Origin: Gossypium raimondii
Lineage: Eukaryota; Streptophyta; Magnoliopsida; Malvales; Malvaceae
NCBI RefSeq assembly: GCF_025698545.1
Contig: NC_068569.1
Span: 1,922,001-1,986,000 of the forward strand
Direction of reading: 5' to 3'
Length of the DNA stretch: 64,000 nt
This document shows, piece by piece, positions 39,890 to 52,567 of the stretch (position 1 is its first letter; each line of letters begins with the position of its first letter). The position numbers were made by a program, and so were the translations under genes. The notes beneath the pieces are model-generated. The model did no database searches. It was not told the DNA's origin and saw only the letters and a program-made list of their open reading frames with translations.

Positions 39890-39907
39890 TTTTTTTTTTT
39901 TTTTTTT
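39890..39907. repeat. Poly-T tract (poly-A in the OFP leader)
   Basis: An uninterrupted run of about 18 T on the plus strand lies about 35-50 bp upstream of the OFP start, probably in its 5' UTR. Likely length-polymorphic. Confidence 0.9.
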
Positions 39908-39945
39908 GAGAGGAGAGTGGTGATATAGCAATGCAGAAAGAGAAG

Positions 39946-39955
39946 TTATATATAA
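39946..39955 (-). promoter_or_regulatory. Candidate TATA box of the OFP gene
   Basis: On the minus strand the sequence reads TTATATATAA about 90 bp upstream of the chosen ATG. Its position argues against using the in-frame ATG at 39959. Confidence 0.5.
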
Positions 39956-39959
39956 ACAT

Positions 39960-40521
39960 GTGAGGAATGGAATTTAAATCCCGAAAACTATTAAAATATT
40001 ATTTATTTGTCTTTATTGTGTTAAACTTTGGGTTAAGGATTAAGACGACTTATTTTTTTGGGATTAATTAGTGATATAAAATAAGGATGAAAGTCACGGG
40101 TAGTCAACTTTTCTTACCTGCTTTAATTTTCTTTGTTAAATTTGCGCGCTTAAATTGTTTGCAAATCAAAATTTAATTACCGGTTTTAAAATTTAATCAC
40201 ATTTTGAAAATGGAGAATTTTTCAGGTTAAAAGAAAAAAAAAAGGGTAATGAATTGGGCTGGCCAAACCTAGTTTGGGAAATTAATTCCAGGTATGGTAT
40301 TGTTAAATTTAATGCAAACTACCCATTTTTGTTTATTGAAGGATATATTTGGAAGAATTGGAGGATAAAAAAGAAATTGGTAAGGAATTTGGGCTCCATG
40401 GTCCACCCTGACTTCCTATAATAGTAGTAAGTTTAATTTGTTTCATTTTTAATTAAAATAAAATAATAAAATTTAGTTAAGATATTATCTCCATAAATGT
40501 TTGAATTTTATATAAAAATAT
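39960..40521. other. Intergenic, upstream of the OFP gene
   Basis: AT-rich region between the OFP promoter and a MITE. No gene seen. Confidence 0.4.
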
Positions 40522-41083
40522 AGGGCAAATTACACCATTGATCACCAAATTATGGGTAGATTTTCATTTTGGTCACTTAACTAAAATAAGTTACAATTTG
40601 GTCATTAAATTATTTGAAAGTTTTCATTTAAATAATTGAAGAATTCAAAAGGTTTTTTTATTTAAGTCATTGGGCTATTAATTTTTTTAAAGTTCCGCTA
40701 GCGAGCTACAAGCGACAATTCAACTAATGGTATGGTAGATCAATACAAATTGACAAGTAAAAGAACATACCTTTAATACAAGTCAACCTAATGATCAGTG
40801 TCGGAGATCAGAGAAAAGGAGTTGTTTGAATTTTGGTTCGTAAATTCGTGATGTCCAATGCTGTTTAATGAAAAAATTGAATTGTAGAAGAGAAAGGGAA
40901 GGCGAGCTTTCAACTGGTGTAAGCAATGCAAACAAAAAAAAGGCCATATAGCACCGATTTAACAACCTAATGACTTAAATGAAAATTTTTGAATAATTGA
41001 GTGATCAAATTGTAACTATTTTTAGTTAACTGACCAAAACTGAAACTTACTCATAATTTAGTAACTAATGATATAGTTTACCC
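40522..41083. mobile_element. MITE with long inverted repeats (about 560 bp)
   Basis: The left end GGGCAAATTACACCATTG and the right end (complement GGGTAAACTATATCATT) are inverted. Similarity continues for about 120 bp on each side (for example AGTTACAATTTGGTCATTAA versus its complement near the right end). AAAATAT flanks both sides, a probable target duplication. No transposase is present. It looks related to the Mutator-type MITE at 51316. Confidence 0.8.
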
Positions 41084-44000
41084 AAAATATATTAATCATA
41101 CTTTATAAAATGAATACAATGTTTAATAAATATAATTCCATTTTACAAGTTTCATTAAATATACCGTCTAAATTTTACTCAAGAATAATATTATTAATAT
41201 ATTATAGTTTTATAATTTGAAAATTAAAAAATAATAATTTGAATTTCAAATATAGCGTTATATAAGTGTACAACAGTCACCATCAAATAACATCTAAACT
41301 TTTGACAAATAAATAAAATTATTATAGAAAAAGTTGATTATATATATATATATATTGTAAACACTCAACAATATAAAATATAATAATGGTTAAAATTCTT
41401 TGCTAATACCCAATAATTAAAATATAACGAAAATTGGAATGTTGAATAAAGTAGTTAAAAAAATGTACATTGAAGATTAATTTTATAATAAAATATGTAA
41501 TTAAGATGAACAGTGTTAATGTGGGAAACGGGACACCGACTTCTAATAGGACATTGAAGAATGACATGCCTTTTCTTTTCACATACATGAATTGGGGTTG
41601 CTGCCGTATAACAACACAAATTCCTTTCTATGACCATTCCTCCCCTTGTCCCTTAACCACCTATACGAATATGCTTCAAAACTTTATTGTATATGAAAAT
41701 ATCCTATAATTCGATATGACCCTATTAGCTATAGAGGATGGATGAGGGTCAAAGAATCTAGATCGAAATCTCTACTTGTCTAACAACAAATAATGAATAT
41801 GGATTCATAATTCTTATTTATCTATTTATTTTTAATACTTATGTTTCAAAGTTGTACGTAAACAGGACAAATCAATAAACACAAGGAGTACTCTCACATC
41901 AAATCTATGTCTATATATATTTCTATTCCCCCCCCCCCCCGAGAAAATGGTGAATAGTAAGACAGTGAAATTAAGAGTATCTCATTGTCTGGGAAGCTTC
42001 CAAACAACAAAAACACATAGGATCAAAGAGCTTCACTTGGTTACTTATTACCCTTTCAATTGTTGGAAATGCCACAACAACAACTAACAGACAGTCTTCG
42101 AGTGGTTGAGTTTCAGCTTTTTTATTTAGAGTATGAGGTCAAGTTCAGTCACACCTACAAGTTTTTACTTTGACTGTTTTTCTCCTATATTTGAGTGTTT
42201 TTTGGCTGCTCTTTTAAGGTTAGTTAATATAACATTTTTGGTAATTATTTTCAGAAGCTAAACATTATTACTATATAGAGTGTGCTCTTAGTAATTTAAT
42301 TTTTTTTTTATCACTAAATACTCTTTAAAGTTACTAATATCTTCACTTAAAATATTCACAATTGCATTTGATTTGGTATAAATATGACATTAAATAACCT
42401 TCGATGATCATTTCGAATGGGTTTCTTTTTATTTAAAAATCCCAAATCCCAACATAGGGTGGCAGCATATCCATGTGGGATTATGACTTTTATAACATTA
42501 TATTATAAGTACTGTTTTGTGGGTTTACGCCAAATTTTCATGTGCAATTGTCTCTTAATAATACATTTAATTTTTAATCAAATAGCTGCTTTATAATTTT
42601 ATTATCGATACATGTATATATATCTGCTTAATTAATGCAACATTCATGACGCATAAAGTTTTCAAGAAAATAAATCCTATTATTTTTCTTAAATTTTTAA
42701 ATTACAATAGTTTTCTTAACAGTCATCCGTCATTAACTAAATTTTTTTTATTTTTATAGGATAATATATCATCCATTATAGGACAGGAACGTAAGAACAA
42801 AGATATAAGCCAAAGTCTTTCATGAGATACTAAAAATGGCTTAATTTTCTCATCAGTGCACCCTTCAAAATTATATCATGAACAAATAATCGTTTCTTTT
42901 TCTTAAAAAAAAAGGTGTCCCTTGAACTTATTGGTCTCGAATTTTTTTTCAAAAGCTATTTCCGATTTGAGTGAAAAATCATGGGAAATTAGGTTGGCTT
43001 CAGTCTTGTTCCAAGCTCTTGTCTTTTTTATTTGGTTTCTGGTAACAAGTTAATAAAACAACACCATGATTTCACAAATAAAATTACGAATCATTGAAGC
43101 CAAAGTTGGGTTAGCTTTACCTACAATGAAAAGTGAATAACTTAGTTTATTTGAGTGGCATATTTTGATCAAAATTATTTAGATTATTAATTGATAATAG
43201 TTTATTGTTAGACGCTCATCAGTGAAGATTTTATAATAAAAAATCAAGCTAAGTACAGATTGAATTTAGATTTTCACATGAGTTTAATGATAAAAAATTT
43301 TGTAATGCATTCGATTGAAGATTTTTTAAATGATTATTTTAAAAGAATTGATGATTATAATTGATTACCTTTTTAACTCTTATACAGTAGACGAGTTGCT
43401 TAGGTTAAAAGTATGAATTAGAGCCTTTTATTGGTTAGTGCAAAAATCCAGAAACGAAGTTTAGAATGATTTAGCACTAAAATTAGTCGATGTATCTTGT
43501 ATAAAATAGAGACGGGTGATACTGGCCCATCCCAAATGAGCCTAGCGTCTCCCAACCCAAGATTTCGATTTGGACTGAATATGAGTTTCAGTTTTCTTTG
43601 ATATAAAGCATTGCCCCCACCCAGCATTATTAATCCAAAACAGAAAATGTCCCATGTTCCTGCTTCATATATTCACCAGTCTAAAACATATTCTTCCATG
43701 ATAAGATATGTTTAAGCATTCAAAACCTCAACCATGGAATTTGTTAGGGGTGGAAATGAAATTCTAATTTTTATGATAAAAAATATAATTTTATCATTTT
43801 AATAGTTTACATCTTTATAATTTTTAAAAGATTAAATTAAAATTTTATATTTGTAGTAAGATCAAAATATTTTACAAATTTAAAATTTTAAAAACTTTTA
43901 AAAAGTCGAAATAAAAGTTTTTTAATTTTAAGGGGGGTTCCAGGGTCTTATTATTCATAGATACGGGTCGGTAATGGTTACCGTTTAGATTACGTAAGTA

Positions 44001-44406
44001 CCCCCAAAACCCAACTGCCCAAAGGCTAAGACCCAAAACCAATAAGCCTTAAAATACAAGGCGTAGAAGCGTCACCCTCCTTCGATGGCTTCCTAACATT
44101 GTAGCAAAACGACAGGCAGATACCGACCCACAACGCCACGTTTTGGCCAAAAGTGCAGCAGATTACGTTTCTTTAACGTGTGGTCATCACATTCCTCCAC
44201 CTAAGGTAAGATCCGCTTCAATTCTCTCTCCGATTTTTTTTTAAAATTATTTATTACGTGTATATATAACTAAAACGATTTGATGTAAAAAATAGAATAA
44301 ATTGGATAATTAGGAGAGAAATAAAAGATATTTTCTATTTCTCGGTTTCCAGTAAAGTTGGGAAACTGAAAACATTCAGTTTATTTAGTTCGAATCTCTT
44401 ACAGAA
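41084..44406. other. Intergenic and NYC1 upstream region
   Basis: AT-rich spacer with a poly-C run at about 41929-41940. The last 400 bp before NYC1 may contain a 5' UTR intron (CTAAG/GTAAG at 44205, acceptor TTTCCAG at 44352), which would need transcript evidence. No other gene seen. Confidence 0.4.
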
Positions 44407-47400
44407 ATGGCGGCAGTGACAAAGCTTCACTTGTGTACTTTCCAGAAAGACCAACACTTTTGTTTCAAGGAACAGAAACGGAGCTGGTTTAAAGTTAAAC
44501 GTGGTTGTTTTGTAGGGTTACCCGTTCTAACTAGAAACCGTCGTGGGGCGTACGTTCAAAAGTGTCGGTCGTTTAGGGGAGGAGATGGAGGGGAAGTGGA
44601 AGAGAAAGACATGGAAAGTGAAAGAAAGCTCGGGATTTGGACGGAAAAAGGAGATGGGTTTTGGAAATGTTTGAAATCAGCTGTTTTTGGGGTTAGTAAA
44701 TTTGGTTCTCAATCTCAAGATGAATACGAAAAAGCTGTGGCTAAAGTTGAAGAAGTTTTCTCCTCGGTGAGTTTAATGGATTGAATTTCTCTTTGTTCTT
44801 TATAATTCATGTTCTTTATTATGCTCTATAATTAGTAGTTTATGCATGTTTAAATGATATGAGCTATCTTTGAACCAGATTGCTATGCAAATAGGAAGAT
44901 ATATTGTGACCATGATGAGCACTGGAGTGATTCTCTTGACAGGCTTTCAGCTGTCAGGTTAGCCAATTTACTTGTAGATGTTTGAATTGATTTTTATGAT
45001 CCATCTCTAAAACTACGATTTTTATAGGTGGAGATAGTCAGATGAATACATTGATTTGGTATAGCTGGGTTGGGGGGGTTATCATTGGAACCATGATTGG
45101 AGCTAATATGGTTCTAGATGAACATTGTCGAGCTGGTCCAAGAAATGTTGTTATAACTGGAAGGTACAATATATAATCTGCACTCGGTGTTCGGTTTTAG
45201 ACAGATACATGTTGCTAATGGATCTATGATACAGAGAACTTACCCTTTTTGTTGGGTTGTGTTTTTGACTGGCCTGGTTTATAGCACAAGGGGTTTGGGA
45301 AAAGCGCTTGCTCGGGAATACCTTCTTTCAGGAGATCGTGTTGTTGTTGCTTCTCGCAGGTGGAGTACGAAATCTAAATTAACCATTGTTTATGATGCTT
45401 TATATTCGATTTTTTTATATGACTATAGTTCTCACATCGACCTTTTCTTATTGGATCCTGTCGAGACAGTCCCGAATCTGTTGATATGACTGTCAAAGAA
45501 CTCGAGGAAAACCTGAAGGAAGGTATGACTGCTGGTGGCTTATCTAGCAAGAATCTGGAACGAGCAAAAGTGGTTGGCATAGCATGTGATGTTTGTGAAG
45601 CCAATGATGTTGAAAAATTGGCCAACTTTGCCGTCAGTGAACTCGGTTCTATCGACATTTGGGTGAGTTATATGGTGTGGTGTTTGTATATTTTTCCCTC
45701 CTCCTGTCACTCTCTTGCATGGAGATGCACTGTAGTGTCATATTAGCATGTTGATGCTTTCAGGGGAATGATGTTAGGTAAAATTTTCGATGAAGTTGAA
45801 CGACCTTATGTTTATTATGAATTGACTCTTAGCCTTAAGAAATGTGATAAAATCATGCATGGTGATATTATTGAACTTAATTCTTGGACCTGCAAGCAAA
45901 GAGGTCCTCGCAAATGGTCATTTCCTATTGATTATGATGACTACTGCAATTGTTGTGTAATTCCTGTTTGTTGGGGTAGGACAAAGAACTGTCTACTCGT
46001 GTGCTTAATGTGTTACTCTGATTTGTTTTTCTCCTACAGATAAATAATGCTGGCACTAACAAAGGTTTTAGACCATTACTACAGTTCAGTGATGAAGATA
46101 TTAAGCAGGTATTTAATTTTTTTTATAGATATATTACTCGAGCATTTCCATGTTTTACCATTTCAATAATGCAAGCCTCTTAGGATACTGGATTATACCA
46201 GGTCCTTCATTTATCATCGTCTTGGTTGCCTGTGCCTGTAACTAGCGTCTGTAACAAAGCTAAGTAGGAGCCAATAGCCAACTAGTAATTGAATTTCTCT
46301 CAGTGTAATTCATTGATGTAACACGATATAATTCAGATGCATTAACTCCGATAGCTAGTGGTTGCAATGGTTTTTAGTATATGATTAACAAGATGACAGT
46401 ACCTTGTCCCTGACTTGCTGATTATGTGGTAGATTGTCTCAACAAATCTTGTTGGTTCTATTCTCTGCACTCGGGAAGCCATGCGCATCATGAAAAACCA
46501 GCCAAAGGGAGGGCATATATTTAACATGGATGGTGCAGGCTCTGGGGGATCTAGCACTCCTTTGACTGCTGTGTAAGTTTTCATTACCTTACACTGTAGT
46601 TAGTTCTTTTGCTTGTGGTGGGCTGCTACTTATCAACAACGGATCTCAAATTTTCGTAATGTTTTGAAGTTTTCAGTAGTTAATATTGATGATTACTCTT
46701 TTTTACAGATACGGATCAACAAAGTGTGGCCTCAGACAGCTTCATGCTTCACTTTTGAAGGAGTGCAAACGTTCTAAAGTAGGAATACATACGGCATCTC
46801 CAGGCATGGTCCTTACAGATCTTCTCTTAAGGTATGTTGGATAATCCTGACTTTTGTAAAGCAGTCGCTTTCATGCGTGTCGGCTTGCTCACGAATTTTG
46901 AACGTTAAATTTGAGCATTTGGCTATGCAAAACTTGAATGACACGGCGAATAAATTTGTTATCGTTGTTGAATATTTGTTTTTCACTTTTGGCAGTGGGT
47001 CAACCTTGAAAAATAAACAAATGTTTAATCTCATTTGTGAGCTTCCGGAGACTGTTGCTCGAAGTCTAGTTCCACGAATGCGGGTTGTGAAGGGGGCAGG
47101 GAAGGCCATCAACTACTTGACCCCACCTCGGATACTATTGGCTTTAATCACTGCCTGGTTGCGACAAGGTCGCTGGTTCGATGAACAGGTAATCTTTGAT
47201 TCTCTGGGGAAAACATTTGTTACAAAGTTGCGATTGTTATAACTGAGAATCCGAACTTTAGAGATGCCACCTTACATCTAAAGCCTGCTTTCATTAATGA
47301 TATGAGAATATGTTTATGCAGGGAAGGGCATTATATGCGGCAGAGGCAGACCGAATCCGAAACTGGGCTGAAAACCGCACTCGGTTCTCGTTTACGGATG

Positions 47401-47507
47401 CAATGGAAATGTACACAGAAAATACCTGGGTATCTGTGTTCTCACTTTCAGTTGTTTGTGCCTTCATTATCCTTTCTAGCACGAGCAGCACGTTGCCCGG
47501 CACCTGA
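44407..47507 (+). CDS. NYC1: Chlorophyll b reductase NYC1 (chloroplastic)
   Basis: Ten exons: 44407-44766, 44879-44957, 45028-45163, 45285-45359, 45470-45662, 46040-46108, 46433-46572, 46709-46831, 46996-47188 and 47322-47507 (TGA). All are GT-AG and sum to 517 residues, near the usual length. A basic N-terminus suggests a plastid transit peptide. Two hydrophobic segments lie around 128-175 (IVTMMSTGVILLTG, WVGGVIIGTMIGANMVL) and a third near the C-terminus. The short-chain dehydrogenase core has TGSTRGLG (190-197), NNAG (283-286) and the catalytic YGSTK (Tyr352, Lys356). NYC1 reduces chlorophyll b to 7-hydroxymethyl-chlorophyll a at the thylakoid membrane, often with NOL, and is needed for light-harvesting complex II breakdown in senescence. 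The membrane segments separate it from NOL. No lesion is seen. Confidence 0.96.
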
Positions 47508-50500
47508 GGCCAACTTCACAGAACATCATCCAAAACCATCAAAGACTACATTATAAGCATTCCTCTCAGTCAAGGGGGCAAGTATGATTGAAGTTACATA
47601 TGATAAGATTCTAAAGACTAAACCAGCCATTTTATGGTCGTTTTTTCGTCATTGGAAATATCAGTAATCAAAGAAGTAAGCCTGTATATGTCTATCTCCA
47701 TGTATATACAAGTACTGGCTGAGACAAGATCTTATACTTCTGAAAATAGCAACATAGACAGACATTTAAGATTTTCATTGAAGCATTCTTTATTCGTAGA
47801 CTTGTAACATGTATTCATGTAATGATTGATACTGTAATGAAATTTGGGTCCTTCCAAAAATGTCGATGATCCCCTCCAAGACCATTTTTTCTCCATGATG
47901 CTTGGAATTGTTAACATAACAACCTACGCGGTAACATTCTTCCTATTAGCTGTATCAATACGACATTTACGCAAACTATTTAGAAGACAACTGTGGCTGA
48001 AATGCAGTCATATATAGCCAAAGGAATCATCAGAGTTGAATAATTAAAATCCGTGTTGAACATTTTCATTATTTCCATTTTTAAATGTTATAGGCTTGGT
48101 ATAACATTCCAGAATATTATAGTCCATTTAAACTTGATTAGCTAAAATGACTTGGTGGTGATGCCAACAGGTAACGGTTGCAATTTGTAACGGACGGGAA
48201 TCCATAAAGATTTGCTTTAGCATAAAGACATTAGTAAGAGAAACGAATGTCATGCCACTAATTATGAAAAGAAAAAGAATAATAATCTCCCAATTTTACC
48301 CTTCTCTAACCCCTTTAAGAGGTTACAAATACTACCCGTGTTCTTTTCCATCACAAATTTGGAGGATGAAGTGAATTCACAGACCCCAACAATTGACCCT
48401 TTAAACTACGAAAAAAAAGTGATGATAATTTTTTCAAAACTTAATTTTTAGAATATCTAAAAACCCAATTTAGTTTATATAATGCCTACCTTCATAGAAT
48501 ATGTGACCTTAGAATATATCAGCATCATGCTTAATTGCCGTCACGCCGGGCACGACCTTCAATTAGAAGAAAAATATAATGAGTCAATAATCAATTGGGA
48601 TTTTGTATTTTAGGGTCTGGCAATTGAAGAGTCTTTTGAGTATATTGTGTTTCTTTTCCCCCTTTGTGATGTGTTCTCCATTATCGTTGAATTAATATAA
48701 CAGGGCTGGCACTCAGCAAGCATTCTAGATTTAAAAAAGATAGATATAGTCAAGTCAAACATTCGTGGAGTCCCTCCAATCAAGCTCAAGCCTTGCAGCT
48801 TCTCCACACCTACTAATTGCCGTTGAACACTGAATACATCCCCCCCATCGCCACACCTACTAATTGCCGGCAGCTTTTGCAATGCTACGGATAAATTAGG
48901 GGTGAATTTATCTGAGAATTCCCAATATTAGGTGTAAAAACTGTATTGGGAAAAAAAAGGAAGCGGAGGAAATAATATATTTGGTAAGTAATGCTGAAAT
49001 TAGATTACGAAAATTATTTGATTAATTATTATGATTATTAGGAAACATGTCCCCATCCCGAAATGTTGAAATTAATTAAATTAGCTGTTGGTTTCCAGCT
49101 GGTTTTGCCTTTTACTTGGAGTCACAGCTATCACTTCAAATACGTTTCAAATGTGAACTCAAACAAATATAGTAGTAATGGTAGTAGATTTATATACTTA
49201 GTTTGGTTTTACCTAACTCTTGACTTACTCTTCATAATTTTATCTATCAATCTTCAAAATGATATTGCAATTTTCTAATCAAATTTAATGATAATATTCG
49301 TCTTACCCTTTTTGTCCTCTCTTATTTAACTATTATGGTATCATAATATTTCATTACGTCCAAGTATAATACCTCTTTTCTTTTTCTGGCTTCAAAAAGG
49401 TCAAACATCTCATTTACTTTTTCGTCAAGAAAATGCAATTAAAACTTTATATGGTTCATATATTATGAGTTAAATTATATTTTACTCTTTTATAAAAAGT
49501 AAATAAAAACAATTTTTATTAGTTAGATTAAGGAGTAAATTAGTCATTTCGGTTAAAAATTTCATTCGTTTTTTCTATTCGAAACCGACATGATCAACAG
49601 AATAACTAAAAAATTACAAACGGTATGCCACGTATATCTTATTCTAACAGATTAATTTGCCCATCTTTTAAGTAGAAGATGCTAGATGTAATCCGACGCT
49701 TAGTACAATAATCTCCCTTATAATTTTCCTTTCTATTTCTCTAATAACAATATAAGTATGAAAAAAGAAAACAATATTTGGACAAAAAATAATGAAATAA
49801 CTTGCTGCCAGTGATGTTTCATGCATGCAATATTACATATCGAATCACATCATCATCACCACTTAGCTCTCATTGATGTTTAGTGATGCGTACTCCCACA
49901 TTTTATAGATACTCCGTACATATCTTACGATGAGATTCAAAAAACAGTAAAAAGAAATTTATCACATTTTAATGATCTTTTTTCTATTCTTTTAAAGTTT
50001 TTTTTAACTTAAGTATAACCTAAAAAATGGATACTATTAAATAATAAATTAACAAATGAAATTTACTAGTAATACAAAATTTTTTATTTTGTAGCACACA
50101 ATCACTCAATTTACTTTAAAATTTGTTAACACGTATATCATTTACAATGAATTTTAATTTTAAGTGCAGTGTTTATAATCAATTCACAAAAATAAAATTG
50201 TGGTCCATTTGTCTATAATCTATTAATGAACTGTAACTGTTATCTCGGTTTTAAAATGAAAATAAATAACTTTGAAATTTTTTTATTGTCTCTCATCATG
50301 TAAAGGTTGCATGCAATGGTTCTGCCAATTGGTTGCTTTAGAATCCGTCTCTAAAACGTTGTGTTGCACCCCTTTGTCCTTTCTTCTTTGGAACCATCAA
50401 CGCTGCCAAATTTGGTTGATAAAATTAAGTTGATCTTAATAATTGGATGTTTTTTCATTTTGGTTCCTTCTTAGTAAAAATAAAAAAACAGTTGAACCGA

Positions 50501-51315
50501 TTTAATAAAAATAATTTGTTTTTAACTTTTCTTTTAGATTTTATAAATTTTATTTATTTAATTATTATTGATTTAGCAGTTGAACCACCAAATTGATTAT
50601 TAAAACACGAATGTGATTATATAAAATTTAGTTTTCAAGGAGGGCCTCATTATCAAATTTTTATATTTTTAAATTTAATAATGAAAATAAACTTTATCGT
50701 GTGACAAAGTGAAAAATATATAAAAATACCAAAATCAAGTTAAGAATAAAAAAATATTATCTTATTTAAAATATTTACTGTCAGGCAAAACTTGGGTTAT
50801 TCAATTTAGTTGTTAACCAACCAGTTTTTCACGTCAATTAAACTTTGAATGGTGATCCTCTATACAATAATTATTTATATAAATAGTATTTCAATTTTTA
50901 AGTCACGATGCGAAATTTCAGATGTAGACCATATTTGCACTCTTTTCTATTGGTGTGAGATGAATTTTAAAATGATAAATCGTTTACAAAAAAAGCTAGT
51001 AAATCATTGGAATACTACGTTCTTTTCGTTCAAAAGAGAAATCATTTGAATTCACTCAATTAGACCAATTTTTGCAGAAACAAAATGTTTTTGAGTTTTC
51101 CTTCAATCTGAAATTTAGTGAAGGTGGATTCGGATTTATTGTGAACTATTCATACAAAAGCCCTACCAACCTAAATTGAACGTTGAATTAATAACTTAAA
51201 AAAAAAAAACACCATTATGGAAGAATCGGTAAAATAAGGTCCCAATCAACGAAAAATCTGAAAGTGCGTAAAAAAAAAAATCTTAGTTAGAAACTTCCAA
51301 AAAGAAAAAAGAAAT
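47508..51315. other. Intergenic, no supported gene
   Basis: 3' flank of NYC1 then AT-rich spacer. A 19-bp direct repeat CCACACCTACTAATTGCCG occurs at 48804-48822 and 48851-48869, in a stretch whose minus frame (48610-48882) has no recognised domain. The 49480-49680 stretch resembles other low-copy repeat debris. Confidence 0.4.
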
Positions 51316-52108
51316 GGGAAAATTACACTGCCAGAAACCCAACTATCAGTAAAATTCTTTTTTATCGCTTAATTATGGAAAGTTACAAAATGGTTACTAA
51401 CTATTTGATTTCTTTCTTTTTTAGCCACCTGCTATTAAATCTTATTTTTTTACAATTTGAGGCCTTATTGGTTATACATTACCTAATTTTATCCTATTTT
51501 TCACATGAAAAATATAATTTAGTAAATAATATGTTAAAACGATTTTTTAAAAGTTCATTTATTATTAAGCTAGACAATCCTCAAATGCATTGATTTTATT
51601 ATAATTCAAATGACTAAGAATTTGATACCTCTCGATGATAATTAATTTTTTTTTGTTAGCTTGAGTTAATCGCCTTTGATAAAATAAATCAAAAAAAAAA
51701 AAGCAGCTAGACTTATAATTGGATTGAATTCACAAAGTGAATATTTTTTGTTTTCAAGCAATTGAATTGACTACTTTTCAAAATTTGGGTCATTTTATTT
51801 CTTATTCTTGTTGCTGTTTTTCCATGGAATCAAATGTAGGGACAATGTCGGAAAAGGATTACAAAAAAAAAATGCAAAAAAAATCAAATTACACAATTTG
51901 TAAATATTGAGGGTTCAATTCTTTAAAATCAAGACTAAATTGGTACAACATATAAATGTTGAGAGTTAAATTTATTTTGTGTTGGTCATTTAACAGTCAG
52001 TGATAAAAAAAATTGAATAGATAGGTGACTATTTTGTAATTTTTTTATAATTAAATGACTAAAAAAGAAATTAAATAATAGTTGAATGGCTAAGCGTGAA
52101 GTTTACCC
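51316..52108. mobile_element. Mutator-type MITE, 793 bp, with 9-bp target duplication
   Basis: The left end GGGAAAATTACACTGCC and right end (complement GGGTAAACTTCACGC) are inverted. AAAAGAAAT occurs exactly at 51307-51315 and 52109-52117, a 9-bp duplication as made by Mutator-like transposases. Subterminal regions are also inverted (AACTATTTGATTTCTTTCTT versus its complement near 52055). Open frames inside (51375-51593) are incidental. It sits 460 bp upstream of the PERK1 start codon. Confidence 0.85.
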
Positions 52109-52117
52109 AAAAGAAAT

Positions 52118-52567
52118 CTAAATGAAGGAGTATTGAAAGGAAGATAAACCGCGGGTCAGTCCCGTAAAACTTAAAGGGGGGACCCACTAAACAGCTCTTT
52201 GTCCTAAACTGGACAGCATAGCATAGCGAAGACAAAAAGCACGAGTATTTTGGTTTTCATTTTATATTGTAAAAGGTTCCCAATCCAATTCCAAGCCCAG
52301 CGAGAACGGCGGGGCGGGGCGGGGCGGGGCCACCTGCATGTGCTAAACAACTACTGCTACTTCTTATTCTACTGCGTTCAAACTTTGTAACCTTACTACA
52401 CCAAATCGTTTTCTTCAATTCTCACCACCTCAATTAATTTCCTTTTTTTTTTCTTTTTCTTTTGATCCGTTTCTCTCTTAAATCCTTGCTTAAACATTCA
52501 CACTTTTTCTTTAACCAAAAACCCAATAAAGTTTTTATTTTTGTTTGTCCTTGTTTTAGAGAGAACA
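52118..52567 (+). other. PERK1 upstream region
   Basis: Promoter and leader of PERK1 between a MITE and the start codon. It contains a GGGGC repeat (separate entry) and a pyrimidine-rich leader around 52440-52500. Confidence 0.5.
52309..52331 (+). promoter_or_regulatory. (GGGGC)4 tract, G-quadruplex motif upstream of PERK1
   Basis: Four consecutive GGGGC units form four G-runs separated by single C bases, a canonical G-quadruplex pattern, about 240 bp before the ATG. It stands out in a strongly AT-rich spacer. Function is inferred only from the motif and position. Confidence 0.65.

Noticed and set aside
39149-39909. Open frames overlapping the OFP gene on both strands
   Set aside because: Alternative-frame or antisense shadows; only the OFP frame carries a conserved domain.
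45768-46043. 91-codon open frame within NYC1
   Set aside because: It lies almost wholly in intron 5, and the NYC1 exons on either side join cleanly from DIW to INNAG without it.
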